Shown: positions 35,142-47,169, counted from the stretch's first letter. The stretch is 64,000 bases of DNA from Cristatella mucedo (GCA_009760855.2 WPIO01000046.1:1057001-1121000), one strand, 5' to 3'. Notes: generated by a model from the sequence alone, not told the origin. Numbers and translations are program-made.

Positions 35142-35256
35142 CTGTCAGCTCCGTTGACAGAGATCGTCAAAGTAGGTCCTGTCACACTGGTCTCCAAACT
35201 TGTAGGGCTCACAGATTTTATCGTGTAGAGTATTGCGCTGAGAATGAGTGCCATAC
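35142..35256 (-). CDS. TMEM72-like exon (last transmembrane segment and start of tail)
   Basis: Read down from 35256, a good acceptor (TTGTCTCTCCAG) opens a 115-base exon that ends at GACAG|GTATTT. Its first two bases complete a Gly codon begun at the end of exon 38158-38306, so the two join in phase. The peptide starts GMALILSAILYTIKS, a transmembrane stretch followed by a basic residue, then a Ser/Thr-rich tail (SVSPTSLETSVTGPTLTISV). In vertebrate TMEM72 the same order is seen: a hydrophobic segment, the LLSVACFLHPVL-like motif, then a final hydrophobic segment. The homology is moderate. Together with exon 38158-38306 it makes a convincing real gene. Confidence 0.6.
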
Positions 35257-35764
35257 CTGGAGAGACAAGTAAAACTGAACATGTCGCAGCTGGTCAAGCG
35301 CACATGCTGGAATACGATGCCTGAAAGTTGAAATTCAACAGTACTGCCAACAGCCGAAACTCACTAGCTCCGATGTCCATGCCTGGGCGATTGATTCCAA
35401 ACAGTGGCACAACACCTGTGCGCTCGGCATCAATGTAGGCAACATGCGAGCCAACCCGCTCACCAATAAGAACAAGTGAACTCGGTAGTGCTTGGCATGA
35501 CGAATTAATCAAGAGTCGTGTCTGCCCAAGCTGCCGCCCTGCTACACGATTACCTAGCTCGATGGCTAGGAGCAACAGGGGTCTAGGAACGGTCCATGTG
35601 GATGCTCACGCTTGCATGACCCAGCGGAGAGAATAACAAAAACAGGCGATCAAGAAAGCTACAAATCTGAGCAAGAGGCAAGATTTTCACTTCCTGGCAC
35701 AGCGAAAAGTGGCCGGATACAGCAGACACTTGAGTGCAGACAGAAGGAAGTGCATTAAGGTGAA
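35257..35764. other. Probable intron, nothing recognised
   Basis: No gene or known repeat is evident. Confidence 0.35.
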
Positions 35765-35965
35765 ATCTGGGGTGATATAGGGAGAGGGTGATAGAGGGAG
35801 AGGACGATAGAGGGAGAGGATGATAGAGGGAGAGGACGATATAGGGAGAGGATGATAGAGGGAGAGGATGATATAGGGAGAGGACGATAGAGGGAGAGGA
35901 TGATAGAGGGAGAGGATGATAGAGGGAGAGGATGATAGAGGGAGAGGATGATAGAGGGAGAGGAT
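35765..35965. repeat. 16-bp minisatellite, about 12 copies
   Basis: The unit GATAGAGGGAGAGGAT alternates with variants ending GGAC and with GATATAGGG, giving an array of about 200 bases. Open frames across it give repetitive Ser/Pro/Leu peptides and are not genes. Confidence 0.95.
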
Positions 35966-36159
35966 GGAGAGACAAAGAGAGGCAAGAAAGAAGGGTAGGG
36001 AAGGAGGAAGGAGGAAGGGTCGGGGGGGGGGGAGAGAGACAGACAGACAGACAGACAGAAAATAACGACAGACAGTGAGAGAGACAGACAGAGACTGGCA
36101 GTCAGAGGTACAAAACCCTCTCATCAAAGACAAAGGGACCAAGACAGAGGTAATAATCA

Positions 36160-36235
36160 TCTTGTATACAAGTCGTCTGTATAGCACCCTAAGGTAAGAG
36201 AACCAAATCACTATACGGGTGCTTTACAACTCGCT
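36160..36235 (-). mobile_element. L2-type or SINE-B 3' tail
   Basis: GTATAGCACCCTAAGGTAAG, AGAACCAAATCACTATACGG and GTGCTTTACAA on the plus strand are a diverged reverse complement of the shared LINE/SINE-B ending. No head or coding part is attached. Confidence 0.55.
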
Positions 36236-36489
36236 ACAAGAGAAGCAATAACCAAGGATCAATGACATACATGCATGCATGCATGCATGGTGTCATACAT
36301 GCACCAGCATGCAAAAGCACACAAGAAGACACTAGTGGGCACTGGTTTGTAGTGGGCTCTGGTTAGTAACATGCACTGGATCGTGCACACGTAAGCTCAA
36401 AAACACATAGGAACAATAATGACTGGCAAGTTCACTGGGGGCGTGTGGAAAAAACTGATCAGAACAAATGCGTGTCTAGCTGAGACTTA

Positions 36490-37035
<546 letters not shown>

Positions 37036-38157
37036 AGAGCTGCCTACCGAAGCGCAAGGACAGGCGAGTGATATAGAGAGCAAAAGCAGGTGCCGGTGAC
37101 CCAAGAGACCAAGCGCATGCATCCACACGGGCTGCTTATGAAGAGCAAGAAGGAAAGATGCAAGAAAGATGCAAGAAGGAAAGACACAAGGGAAAAGAGG
37201 CTGCTGGTCTTGGCTACAAAGTCACGTGAACAGGAAGGGCCATGAAGTCCGAGTCTTGTCTGCTCTTACTGCATCACGGGCTGAGCTAACTGTTGTGCAT
37301 TTCATCAACAAGCCAGCCGCACAGCTTCTGGAGAAATTTTGCAGAGTTTGCCGACCGTAACGGCGGTCACGAGATAATGATCACACGTTCACCTTTCTTT
37401 CACTGCTCTTGCTGCACAGTGCCACTGAGGCCGGCTACGAAGCAGCCATGTTCCAAAAGCTTTTACAGGAACTGCTCAACTCGACGAGTTCCAAGCTGCA
37501 TGCTGCCCCAGTTATTTCAAGCAGGGAACCTAGCTCCCGGAACATTTCAGGGGCTTGCACTTTCAGGCATCGTAAGATCAATTAGCAGCATTTAAAAACC
37601 ATGAAGCGTTTCTTCTTCAAATCGGCATAAGAAACATGCCTAGCCGAGTTTGAAAGTCTTTGAAATGGGTTTGGGGGTTGAAGGCAGTGCAGTGCACTAA
37701 TGCACAGGCTGGCCAAGGCTGGCTTCATTTAGTCAGCCGCAGCTCTGAGGACTAGGGGCTCATGTCAGGCTGACTGGGCTGTGGGCTGCAGGCGGCACAC
37801 AAGCGGCAAAGGCCACAGCCACCGGTTGCACCATCACTCTCGCAGCAGCGAGCATGCAAGCTTTCGAAACCACAATCGAGGGAAGCCAGGTGCACAGGTT
37901 GTGTGCACAGGTTTGCAAGTGCCTACATGACGGACGAACGGGAAGCCATTTCTCAAAAGAACGCCGCCTTACACACCACTTGCAAAAAGAGTGCTGCCGA
38001 CACGAGCTTACCGCGTAAAAAAAAAACGACAGCCGGCAAAAGGATTCGCAACAGAAAGCAGAGCCTCGACACACTGCACCCAGTGGCCGAGCACGCCATG
38101 GAATCGTGAGCGATCTGTCAGTGGTCATGCACTTGCAGCAATGAACCGCTTGCCTAC
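37036..38157. other. Probable intron of the minus-strand gene
   Basis: No separate feature is recognised. The long minus-strand frame that covers 38350-37760 is a real exon only in its first part; the remainder lies past a splice donor. Confidence 0.4.
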
Positions 38158-38306
38158 CGGCAATCATGCCAATCCATGCCTCATCCTCCAGCACCGGGTG
38201 CAGGAAGCAGTAGACTGACAGCAGCGCATACACCACTCCCTTCTTCCAGTTATCCAGCCACGGAACGACGCTATTCCAGGCACGCTGAACAGCACTGGTC
38301 CGCCTC
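38158..38306 (-). CDS. TMEM72: TMEM72-like exon (third transmembrane segment)
   Basis: Read down from 38306, the acceptor GCCGTTGCAG opens a 149-base exon ending at GATTGCCG|GTAGGC. The peptide includes RAWNSVVPWLDNWKKGVVYA, then LLSVYCFLHPVL, then EDEAWIGMIAG. Vertebrate TMEM72 has a closely similar LLSVACFLHPVL in the same place relative to its last transmembrane segment. TMEM72 is a small multi-pass membrane protein of unknown function. The exon enters in phase 2, so at least one upstream exon (with the first two transmembrane segments) must lie above 38306; I could not find it. The gene symbol is a homology guess on one short motif. Confidence 0.6.
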
Positions 38307-41000
38307 CTGCAACGGCGAATCGCCCGCGGAGTCATGCAATGAAAGTGCAAGCCGGGTCAGCCGATCAGCTGGTCGGCGCTCGGCAGCTGCAGAGCTGAGC
38401 GGAGCTGGGCAGAGCTCCGAACGCCCTCTGCGCGTGATGGTGCGAGGGAGCACGCACGAGGGAGCAGGCAGAACGAGCAATCGCCTCGGGCGGAGCGGGT
38501 GCCGGGGTAAGCCAAATTACCGAGCGGCCTTTGCTTGTGAGGCACGAGGCACGCAAGACTGGAGGCTCGCGATTGGCTTCGAGAGGAATCGCACGCTTAA
38601 GAGCTCTTGCAGTCTGGCAGCACTTGCAGTCTAGTCAATAGGAACGGCCGCAGATATAGTGCATGGCAAACGAGGCCGAGCTGCTCAGCTTGTGGTCTTT
38701 GTTGGCAACACACCAATGAACCAGAGCCAGCAGCAGGAGGAAAGGTGGTGTCGTTGTGCTAAGTGGCATGAAAGCCTGTTTGCAGTCTAGATATCACGAG
38801 CCAATGCATCTGCCACCAACTGTCCTCGTACGAAAGAAAGGGACAGCTAGGGACAGAGAGGACCTGGACACTGAGGGAAGAGGGCTGTGATAAATGTGGT
38901 AGATGAGATTCTGGTAGATTCTGGTAGATGTGAAAGGGCTCGGGAGAAAAAAGCCGCGGAGGACATTAGAGGAGCAAATATGATTTGCCACAGAATAGGT
39001 TTTCTTGCATAACCATCACATATAAGAAATTTATGAAAAAGGATAACAGATCTCAAGCTCTCGACAACTTTCTCCACGACTACACCTCCACCAAGTCTCT
39101 GATTCAAGCTACACGTTTTGAATTTTCTGTGAGGAGTTTGGTTTAATCGTCATTTAGCGGAAGTTGGCCGATACCCAGGTCCTAATGCCTATAAGAAAGG
39201 GAAGGTTCGGATTATAAATCACTGCAGCCGACTTGAACAATCAGTACAGCTACGAATTGTCGGCACAGAGGTGATAGCCAATACCGTTGGTCTAAATTGC
39301 CATCTCAACAGTCGTGGCCATATTGATGGTGAACAACCATGAAAACCTCGAAAAACTGCAAATGACCAATCTTCTAGACGAAACACGTATACCATTATAC
39401 ACAAGTATGTCTCAAACCAAAAACGTCTCATAAGCTGCTACTCTCAAGTCTGATCTTGTGATGCATGGGTGGTGTCCAATGTAAGCGGCAGGTCGAGCAG
39501 TTTCTACTTCTAGTGCTGCCAGGGATGTCATTCTTGTTAGTCACAGCAAATTTGTCAGTACAATGGTGTCTAGCATGCTTAAATCAAAGGATTATTTTCT
39601 GCCATGCCGTTTGTTTTCGAGAAAACAAAAAGAAGGAAGACCGGGCTATGATGAATCAGAACTTTTGAATCTATCTAAACTTATTAGACATGCCAAACGA
39701 AGGCCGATTTGAATTGCTGGAGGATAATCCTTTACAGAGTGAGGGATCAGAAAAACCTAGGCAACTGCTGGGTTAACATTTCCACCGTAGAGCACGCCAG
39801 TGGGGTAAGTACTGAGTCTGCTGCACGCGATGAGCTCATTTTGCTGGATAGGTCATCTAGATACAAGAAAGTCTGAGGGCGGTTGCGGAGGGTTCCTGTC
39901 AAGTACTGCAGACAAAAGCAGCAGCAGCATGCAGCACTGACATCTCTCTGACTCGTGCTGTGTGCAGACTTTTTTTTAAATTAGATTCTATGCACAAGTT
40001 AGCCTCTCCTATGCCTATACAAGGTCAACCTGTGGATTCAGCTGAAATATGTTTTAAACTTCATCGATAGCCCACTGAGTCACTTTGTGCTAGTCTACAA
40101 CATGCTAACTTACATCACGCATACGTGCTAGCATGAAAGGCACCTAAATCACATCGCCTGCCGAGGGAACGAGCATGGAGAATTAAAAGCTAAACACTGC
40201 ATTACACATTAGCCAGTCTGCTCATGTTGAGCATTGGCACGAAAGTCGTATGACTTGATGTGACTAAATGTGTCTCGCCTCTTAACTTTTAAGCTCGCAA
40301 AGTGGCATTAAAGCAAGCGTGTTAGTACATTAATGAAGATTTTTCCGTTGGCTCATAAATTAAACTTGCTCTCCGGCCTCATCCTACAGAGCTGACCTAC
40401 CAAAGCTACATTACCAGCCAGTCTCTAAGGCTCGGGCAAACCCAATTCATCACTACACTAATTTTCACGGTGATGACTAAACTTGTGCCACAAGGGAAGC
40501 AGATCATGTGTACACCTTTGACCAAGAGCCCAAGGCACGTGCATCGGCACAAACATGCTTGGCCCGTGCATTTGCGTAGCACTTAGGCCATGTATTTGTG
40601 TGGCAGTTGTTTGTTGTGCATGCATTCCCACTAACTTGTAAAGATATTAAGTGCCAGTACAGCGGTAACTGCCACACGAATGGCCGAAAAAAACGTGAGG
40701 CATGTGCTAAGCTTCCAGTGCGATAGTTTAAGATGAGCATTAGAATTCGTACGGCAAGTACTCCCCTATTCGGCCATAAGCTGAAGCCAAGCTACCAACC
40801 CACCCACCCCCCCCCCTAGAGGTGAGGCTAATAACCTGGTGATCACATATTTAGCAGCTGTAGGCAGCCGATTGCACACGATCAGTACTGTGCAGGCAAC
40901 TGTAGAACGTGAATTCCTTTAGGGGATCAGGATTAAAGAATGCCAGCACCGCGACTGAATTTAGGAACTGGCCTTGGGCTGCCGGGCATGCAGGAGGTGC
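38307..41000. other. Unassigned 2.7 kb
   Basis: The part from 38310 to 38600 is CpG-rich and open in several frames. Beyond that it is AT-richer, without recognisable coding segments. It would be intron or promoter of the minus-strand gene. Confidence 0.35.
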
Positions 41001-41006
41001 GACTGA

Positions 41007-41036
41007 CTCGATCGCCGACTCACGTCGGCGATCGAG
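41007..41036. repeat. Perfect 13-bp hairpin with 4-base loop
   Basis: CTCGATCGCCGAC (41007-41019) and GTCGGCGATCGAG (41024-41036) are exact complements around the loop TCAC. The arms are GC-rich and contain CGATCG. No T run follows on either strand, and no associated gene is seen. Confidence 0.85.
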
Positions 41037-41039
41037 CAT

Positions 41040-42059
41040 GCATGCAGCATGCCCTCCCCGCTAGAACTCAGTAGAGTTCTCGCTGCTCGAGGCCTCGAGG
41101 TCGTTACGCCTGGCCAATAGTGTCTTGGACATCGTTTGTGAATTGCACAATCTAATTTGCCTAACAAACATTTTCTGACACCATGTCGTAACCATTGCCT
41201 TTCTGACAGCATCTGGCAAAGTGACAAGCCTACCACGAACAGCGACTACGGCCGAAGCAGAAGCAAGCTTAAGCAAAACAAAAAGAAAGAGAAAAGGAAC
41301 GGTGGCAAATGGCAAACCCAACGACCATAAATTCAAGCCTGCTGTGCTAGTGAGTGAAATATTTTCTCTAGAAAGTGAAAGAACAAGCAGTTGGCACAAC
41401 CAGCTTATTAAAATGTTGGAGGTATGATCAGACCATGGAGAGCATTAATGAAAGTATTAAGCCTACTGCTGAAAAAGCGTCTGAATGACGGGGAATGTCA
41501 CGTGCAAATTGCACCTAAAAGCAAGCGCATCGAGGCAGAGCGACGTAGGAGGAGAGGGACGGGGCACTGCCCAGTGGACTCGATGCTATGCATTCTCAGC
41601 TTTGCTTTAAATTGAACCAGAACAAACTGCTTCAGTCGCGCAAGCAAGCTTATACCGGTTCAACCAGAAAGAGGCTAGCGGGTGAAGGAATCAGTGCAAG
41701 AATTAATGTGCCAGTAAAAGGGCATTTAATATTGTAAGCATATTATTATTATTATTATATTATTGTATTATATTAATTATCGCCATGCTCCGGAAAACGA
41801 CCAGCAATAACACGTTGTGACAGCAATAAACTCGAGAAACTACCATGTTTCAGGGGAGAAAAATGTTCGTCATGTAGTAAACGTTTTGTTGGACAGAACC
41901 GCAAATGAATCAAAATTAACATGTATTTACTTTCAAGTCATACAAAAATATGACCATTCATACGGGTTCAGAAATGAGTAGAGGCAGAAATGAGTAGACT
42001 TGGGGTTACGCTGCAAATCACTTTCTCAAAAAGCCCCCAATCATAGCCCCACATCATGT
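41040..42059. other. Unassigned, with an ATT tract
   Basis: No gene is recognised. An ATT/ATATT tract at about 41740-41782 may be the end of a lost LINE copy, but the diagnostic stem-loop is not present. Confidence 0.35.
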
Positions 42060-43870
42060 TTTCTCTATTCAATTCCTGCTAATGACGTTCAAGTCCATCA
42101 GGTGAAAGTGCTTGCCTCCCTCCTCTGAGTAAGCTCCCATAGTCTCATTGAATTTGTTGAGAACTGCATCAATAACATGGACTTTTTTGAACGATATTCT
42201 ACATCCCATTTTAGCATAGTTCTTTGTCAGAACCTGAACCAGCTGCTTGCAATTTTCAGCACTGTGATTGCCGTGATAGCAATGAACCACTGCAACGAGA
42301 CTGCTGCTACAAGACACGTTCCTCATCCTCTTCAGTTCTTGGCAAATTCGTCACACTCCACGATCTTCTTTACCTGTGGTCTGACCAAGATACCAGGTTT
42401 GACCTTGGTCTCAACAGCCGTGGAATGGCATGTTGCGGGTACTCGAAAGCTGCTGACTCGAGGTCTGGAGCCGTGACGGATTGCTTGAGGATTGCCTAGC
42501 TCGAGGCTTAACTTGTTGAGCGGTGTTGGCTCCGGCAGCACCTTACAAGGGTCTAGTGGCCGCCTTCCACTTGACTGCTGCCCTTTCCCCTACAGAGAAC
42601 TCGGTCTCTTGTGGCCGGTCCCTTTTGAATTAGTGCCCGTTGGGTTGTTCCATAGGCCAAGGAAACAGGGAGCCGAGAAAATGCCACGGAGTTCCATCAC
42701 GAATGTCATCATTTTGAATTCTCCAATGACCTCCCAGTCAAAGTCGCTGTACTTTAAGGCATCAACAACTTCTGACACTAATGTCGGTGTCTTTGATGTG
42801 CACAGAGTGAGCCACGGGGAGAGACGGATACTTGTTCCCGTTACGAAGCAGAGTGGTATAGAGGCTCCTGGATGAACTGTCTACGAATAGGTGCCATTTG
42901 CTCAGGTTGCAGGCGAATGCTATAGCCTCAAATGGATCGGCTACATTGTTGCAGAAGTATATAGCTGCCTTAGCTTGGGGTTAAAGAGCTTTCACTTCAC
43001 GACCCAGGTCGTTGTTTCGAGTCCTGCAAGCTGGCAATCCCTTGCTCTCCCACTGAAAGCATTAGTGATAGTCGTTAGGGCTCTTGTGCTGCTATATAAA
43101 CGAGGCTGTTAAATCAGCCAACCTTTACTTCCCTTTACAGCCCATCTTGACGAGAGAAGAAGTTGGAAAAAGACGGTGACACTTTCTCTGATTTGTTACT
43201 TTCCCACTTTTATCCAGCAAGTTCCACTCTTTGAGCCTAGATGTCAGGAGCTCAGCATTAGAGTAGGTTGGGACCAAGGTCTCCGATCAGATTGTCAAGG
43301 CCTTTCTGGTGGGGAAAGTAGGGCTTTTCCTCCGCAGCTGCGTCTGTGAAAGATTGGAATCTGGATCTGCAAAACATTCCACATTGTCCGACTTGCTGCT
43401 CTCTCCTGAAGATGGCTGATCCCTCTCCTACCGGGCAGCTCAGGGCAGTGTTGCCCAGGTGCGATGGACGAAGGAGTCTAGGAATACATGATAGGAGCAC
43501 ACACTTGCCAGTACGATGCTTGCAAGGACCTGCCACACAGAAGTAGCTGTTGCTTGAGCGGTCAGTCGGCTTCCACCAAATTCTTGGGGTAGCAAACTCT
43601 CTTTTTTCCTCTGCACCAGACTGTGATAATGCCACAACTTGTAATTAAAAAAGATACTTCACACATTGTTTAATGTCGTGCAAGAATTTCAACTCGTGAG
43701 CCAGCAGTTGTTCACCTTAACTTCAAGAGCTTGCTTGTAGCATTTGTATGCACTAATGGCTTGTCTTGATCCCCGGCAGGCATACCCAAGCTTGCCTTGT
43801 AGGCCTCGCCAACCCTAACAGACACTTTCAAGGAGTACTTTTTCCGCTCTGTCTTGATAAATTGTCCACA
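42060..43870 (-). pseudogene. Decayed copy of an uncharacterised mobile-element-like protein family
   Basis: Read on the minus strand, fragments appear in the order expected of a large, unnamed protein family seen as multiple uncharacterised copies in invertebrate gene sets (my recollection). In order they are: VGEAYKASLGMPAGDQDKP (about 43800), WWKPTDRSSNSYFC (43580), EKPYFPHQKGLDNLIGDLG (43300), NAELLTSRLKEWNLLDKSGK (43240), WHLFVDSS then LRNGNKYPSLPVAHSVHIKD (42890-42800), LKYSDFDWEVIGEFKMMTFV (42760), ILVRPQVKKIV (42385), and KQLVQVLTKNYAKMGCRISF ending FNETMGAYSEEGGKHFHLMD (42250-42090). Several frameshifts and stops separate them, and a SINE-A copy interrupts the gene at 42960-43135. 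I recall no catalytic function for the family; its multi-copy nature suggests a transposon passenger or transposase. Confidence 0.8.
42960..43135 (+). mobile_element. SINE-A inserted in the decayed gene
   Basis: It retains the CACGACCCAGGTCGTTGTTT and TCGAGTCCTGCA (B-box) region, then ATTAGTGATAGTCGTTAGGG, and the family end GTTAAATCAGCCAACC. It lies in opposite orientation to the host pseudogene and splits it between the LLDKSGK and FVDSS motifs. Confidence 0.75.
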
Positions 43871-44245
43871 CACCTAACAAAATGCATCTTCTGGGTACAA
43901 GTAACCTATTGATGCCACGTCAATCAAATATTCCCTATTCCATTACTCTGAAATAACATTAAGTAAATTGTTCGTTCAAGGCACATGAATTGCTGCCCTT
44001 CTATAGATAATACTCTAGTGTTATTTTTGCCTAACCCACACTGATTCGGGTAGCAGCACAGCTCATGCTATACATGGTAACCGAATGTCCATAAAGTGTA
44101 CAGTATCAAAACCGGAGAATTTCAAAATATTATTGCCCTAACCACAGAAGGAAAGTTTTTTGCTCTCGAAAAGTAGCTATTTTCTTTTTATTTTAGTCAT
44201 GGGGATAAGGTAAACACACTTTGCACCCAGGGACAAAAAAAACTT
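43871..44245. other. Unassigned
   Basis: No feature is recognised. Any further upstream coding part of the decayed gene is not detectable here. Confidence 0.35.
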
Positions 44246-44358
44246 AAAATCTCTAACCTAGAGTAATAGCAGTGAAATCTCCAACTTAGTGTAATAGCAA
44301 TGAAATCTCTAACCTAGCGTAAAAGCAGTGAAATCTCTAACCTAGTGTAATAGCAGGA
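44246..44358. repeat. 28-bp tandem repeat, four copies
   Basis: The unit GAAATCTCTAACCTAGTGTA plus ATAGCAGT is repeated four times with a period of 28 and a few substitutions. It is AT-rich and non-coding. Confidence 0.9.
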
Positions 44359-45285
44359 CGAGAGCTTCATGCTTCCCCTAAGCAGTTCATCAAGTGGCAA
44401 AATAATCCAGGCCACTACTCAAATAGACCTCATCTTGTAGTTCGTCGTGCCTTCAAAAATGCGACTAATCGTACTTGGTTGTCAAGATCTAGTCGCATAA
44501 TAAGCCGAACAGAATAAGGTCTCCAAATAACTCTGAAGACTACCGATGAATAGTTTTGCTACACGCATCAATGTCGCGACATTCAAATCTGTAAACACAC
44601 AGAAGTCTATACTAATTATTTTGACACTGTGCATGTTAAAATTTAGCCTTGCCGTGGGCTGTAACTCCAACAGTGCGGTTTTGTGTACACTAGGAACCAA
44701 TGCCTCGAGATGCTTCCCTGGGTGAGCACACTTTATACAAGGGTTACATCTCAGATCTGCAACCCCTGCCCCATATCAGAAACTCGCAGTGCGGAGCTGT
44801 GCACACCGTGTGGGGTGGTGACATACAGCAGGCAGTTCTACATTGACAAATGCAAGCTTGGTGACTGGCACGAATGGCTCATCTACTGCTTTGCAAACAT
44901 GGCTATTGAAAAAACCAACCTTCTACATTTTTATATAGCTGCAAACCACTAATTGCACCGAAATAAAATCACTTCATTCTGCAAGCAGTCAAGCACACGA
45001 CATGACATATTGCCATCGTTTGGTACGTTCACGTTCATTATCTTTTCATTAACAACAAGGCCAACAACCGATGGGTTAACCTTACCTCCATCGAGGTAGC
45101 AGCAGTATGTCTACGAAGTGCATCAGCTCGATGGTGCTCACAGCGACTCCAATTCCACTGAAATAGAAAAATCATGCACTGCATGTGACTGAGGGTTTAA
45201 CTGCCCAGACTTAACCCACACTAAGTTGCCATCGAGATAACAACGGCAGTCTTCTGCGCCTTTCTAGCAAATCACTCAAATACAC
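44359..45285. other. Unassigned
   Basis: No gene is called. The plus-strand frame 44683-44952 (89 codons) contains regularly spaced Cys residues (CNPCPISE...CTPCG), but I see no family and no splice context that convinces me. Confidence 0.35.
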
Positions 45286-45289
45286 ACAG

Positions 45290-45785
45290 CAAGTTCTTGC
45301 GCCTGCGAGTGAAAGGCTGACTATTTCTTCAGCTCACTTCTTGCCGACCTGCAGTGGCTCCCAGTCAAACAGCGCATCGACTTCAAGGTTCTGTCAACTC
45401 ACTTTTAGGTCCCCTCTCATTTTCTGGCTCCAGCCTACCTATCGGAACAAGTCCCCCACCAAGCGAAGAAACGTACAACCTGCTAATCTGATTCGAATTG
45501 TTTAGCTTTACTGGGTACGAACCTCAAAACCATTGGAGACCGTACCTTTAGTTCCTATGCTCCCAAAGCCTGAAACTCACTACCAATGCATGCTACCTTG
45601 CATGCTGCTACCATCACTACCTTGCATGCTGACCCTGTGCATGTCACCCCTAACCATGTTATTCATGTTGTTTATCAAGCATGATACCACTCACCACTCG
45701 ATCGTATTTCCCCTGCAGCAAATGTAAAGTGCCTAGAAAGAGATTTGAGTTCTCTAGGGCGCTTTATAGAGTGTATCATTATCAT
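45290..45785 (+). mobile_element. L2-type LINE 3' end
   Basis: CTTCTTGCCGACCTGCAGTG and GCTCCCAGTCAAACAGCGCA encode the LLADLQWLPVKQRIDFKV motif, followed by the SSYAPKA-like block near 45550. The 3' UTR ends in CAAATGTAAAGTGCCTAGAA and AGAGATTTGAGTTCTCTAGG with a (CATTAT) end. Frames are broken. Confidence 0.85.
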
Positions 45786-46055
45786 TATAAACGCACGTGA
45801 CAACGTCCCATGATATGACGACATTTAAAAGAAGCTTAAAACGCACCTTTTTATTACAGCATTTGGTGGGGTCTTTGTGATTCGTCCTTCGTGAATGTAC
45901 CTGCTTACTTGCTCGTGCCTGCTGCTTGGCATGCCTACTGCTTGTGGATGTTACCACCAAATATTTGGTAATACTTTATATGCAGCATCTGTCAAGTGCC
46001 TAGAGAGAGATTCAGTTCTCTGAGGGTGCAATACAAATTTATAATTATAATCATT
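45786..46055 (+). mobile_element. Second L2-type LINE 3' end, same orientation
   Basis: It begins in the final codons of the L2 polyprotein (TTTAAAAGAAGCTTAAAACG, FKRSLKRTF) and runs through the 3' UTR to AGAGATTCAGTTCTCTGAGG and an ATAATTATAATCATTA end. It lies immediately downstream of another 3' end, so two independent insertions are adjacent. A short (AAATC)4 run follows at 46081-46102. Confidence 0.8.
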
Positions 46056-46559
46056 AGTTTTGTGTGGAGTGATGCCAACTGAAATCAAATCAAATCAAAT
46101 CGACCAGCAAGATTTACAAGTAGGGCAAGAGCTACCAGCAATGAAAAATTATAGCTGACAATCAAACTGCGTTCATTTGACACGAGCTCTGCGGCTGCTC
46201 ATAGAGAGTAAGTAGGCCATACTTCAATTGTTACTGACGGTTGGAACAGAGGGATGGAGGAATAGAATAGAGTACAGAATAAGAGAATATCGCAGGAATA
46301 AGGACAGCCAAGTCGCTGCCCCTCTCAACTAAAAAGGCCGCCTTTATCTTTGAAATGGTGCACAACTTCTTTGTTAAGCAAAACTTTAACTACAACAAAT
46401 AACTTGGTGTACTCTGTGCCCAGATGAAGTACCTGCATCGATTGGCAACAGACATCTAGTTTTGCTGCTTTGGTGAAGAAAAAAAAGCCCTGCACGCTAC
46501 CGTGACCCTGCACGTGACCCTGCACGCTACCGTGACGCGTTGTCTCCTATATCAGCATC

Positions 46560-47165
46560 CATTGGTGTCAAATAATCTGTCGGCAATATCGGAATAAGTC
46601 TTGTCTACTGGTTTGCAATTCGTCAAATTCATCAGAGCCAGGAGTGTGAACCGTCGAGTTTTAATAAGGTATTTGTCAAGAAATAGGAGAAGATTATGAA
46701 GTCCTCTTCTGCCATAAAGAAGTTAGATGGCTTTCCAGAATACGAGTCTTGAGGTGCTAGATTGAACTTTTAACTAGAAAGTTTAATTTCTACCAAGAAA
46801 AAGTATGCCCACTCTCAGAGCAGCTTGACAGTGAGGAATTCATTCACGGCTCGGCCTCTCGGCATATATTTTTGGCCATATGAATGAAACGAATGAAGGC
46901 TCTAGAGTCACTATTACAGATGCTGATGAAAGGCTGATGCAACCTTTCATGGCTAAGCTGCCATTGATAAATATGAAGTTGGAGGCAGACAACTGTCCAA
47001 GTTTTCTAATGCTAGAGAAAGAGCTTCTATAGGATGAAATTGAGATTAAGAAAGCCTCATCAAGTTCTCTGCATGCAGAATTTGGCAGACTTCTACATTC
47101 TCAGCAGCACTCGGTTAAAGTTTGGTCCAGCAGTTAATGTGCTCTCCCCGACCGAGGTCCGGCTG
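46560..47165 (+). pseudogene. hAT-superfamily transposase remnant (ZBED5/SCAND3-like)
   Basis: Successive frames encode QFVKFIRARSVNRRV, then EVLFCHKEVRWLSR, then KKYAHSEQLDSEEFIHG and a GHMNE...ITDADERLQPF-like block, then EIKKASSSLHAEFGRLLH. The EVRWLSR motif and the stretch before it are characteristic of the hAT-derived transposase lineage that also gave ZBED5-type host genes. Stops and frameshifts are frequent, and the catalytic N-terminal and hAT dimerisation regions were not found. It looks like an old dead insertion. Confidence 0.72.
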
Positions 47166-47169
47166 AGGT

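Noticed and set aside
35583-36211. Ser/Pro/Leu/Ile repetitive frames
   Set aside because: They follow the 16-bp minisatellite, and no flanking domain or splice context supports a gene.
37760-38157. Continuation of the 196-codon minus-strand frame past the TMEM72-like exon
   Set aside because: A good donor lies at 38157-38156, and the continuation is Cys-rich without transmembrane order. The exon at 35256 gives the expected next segment in phase.
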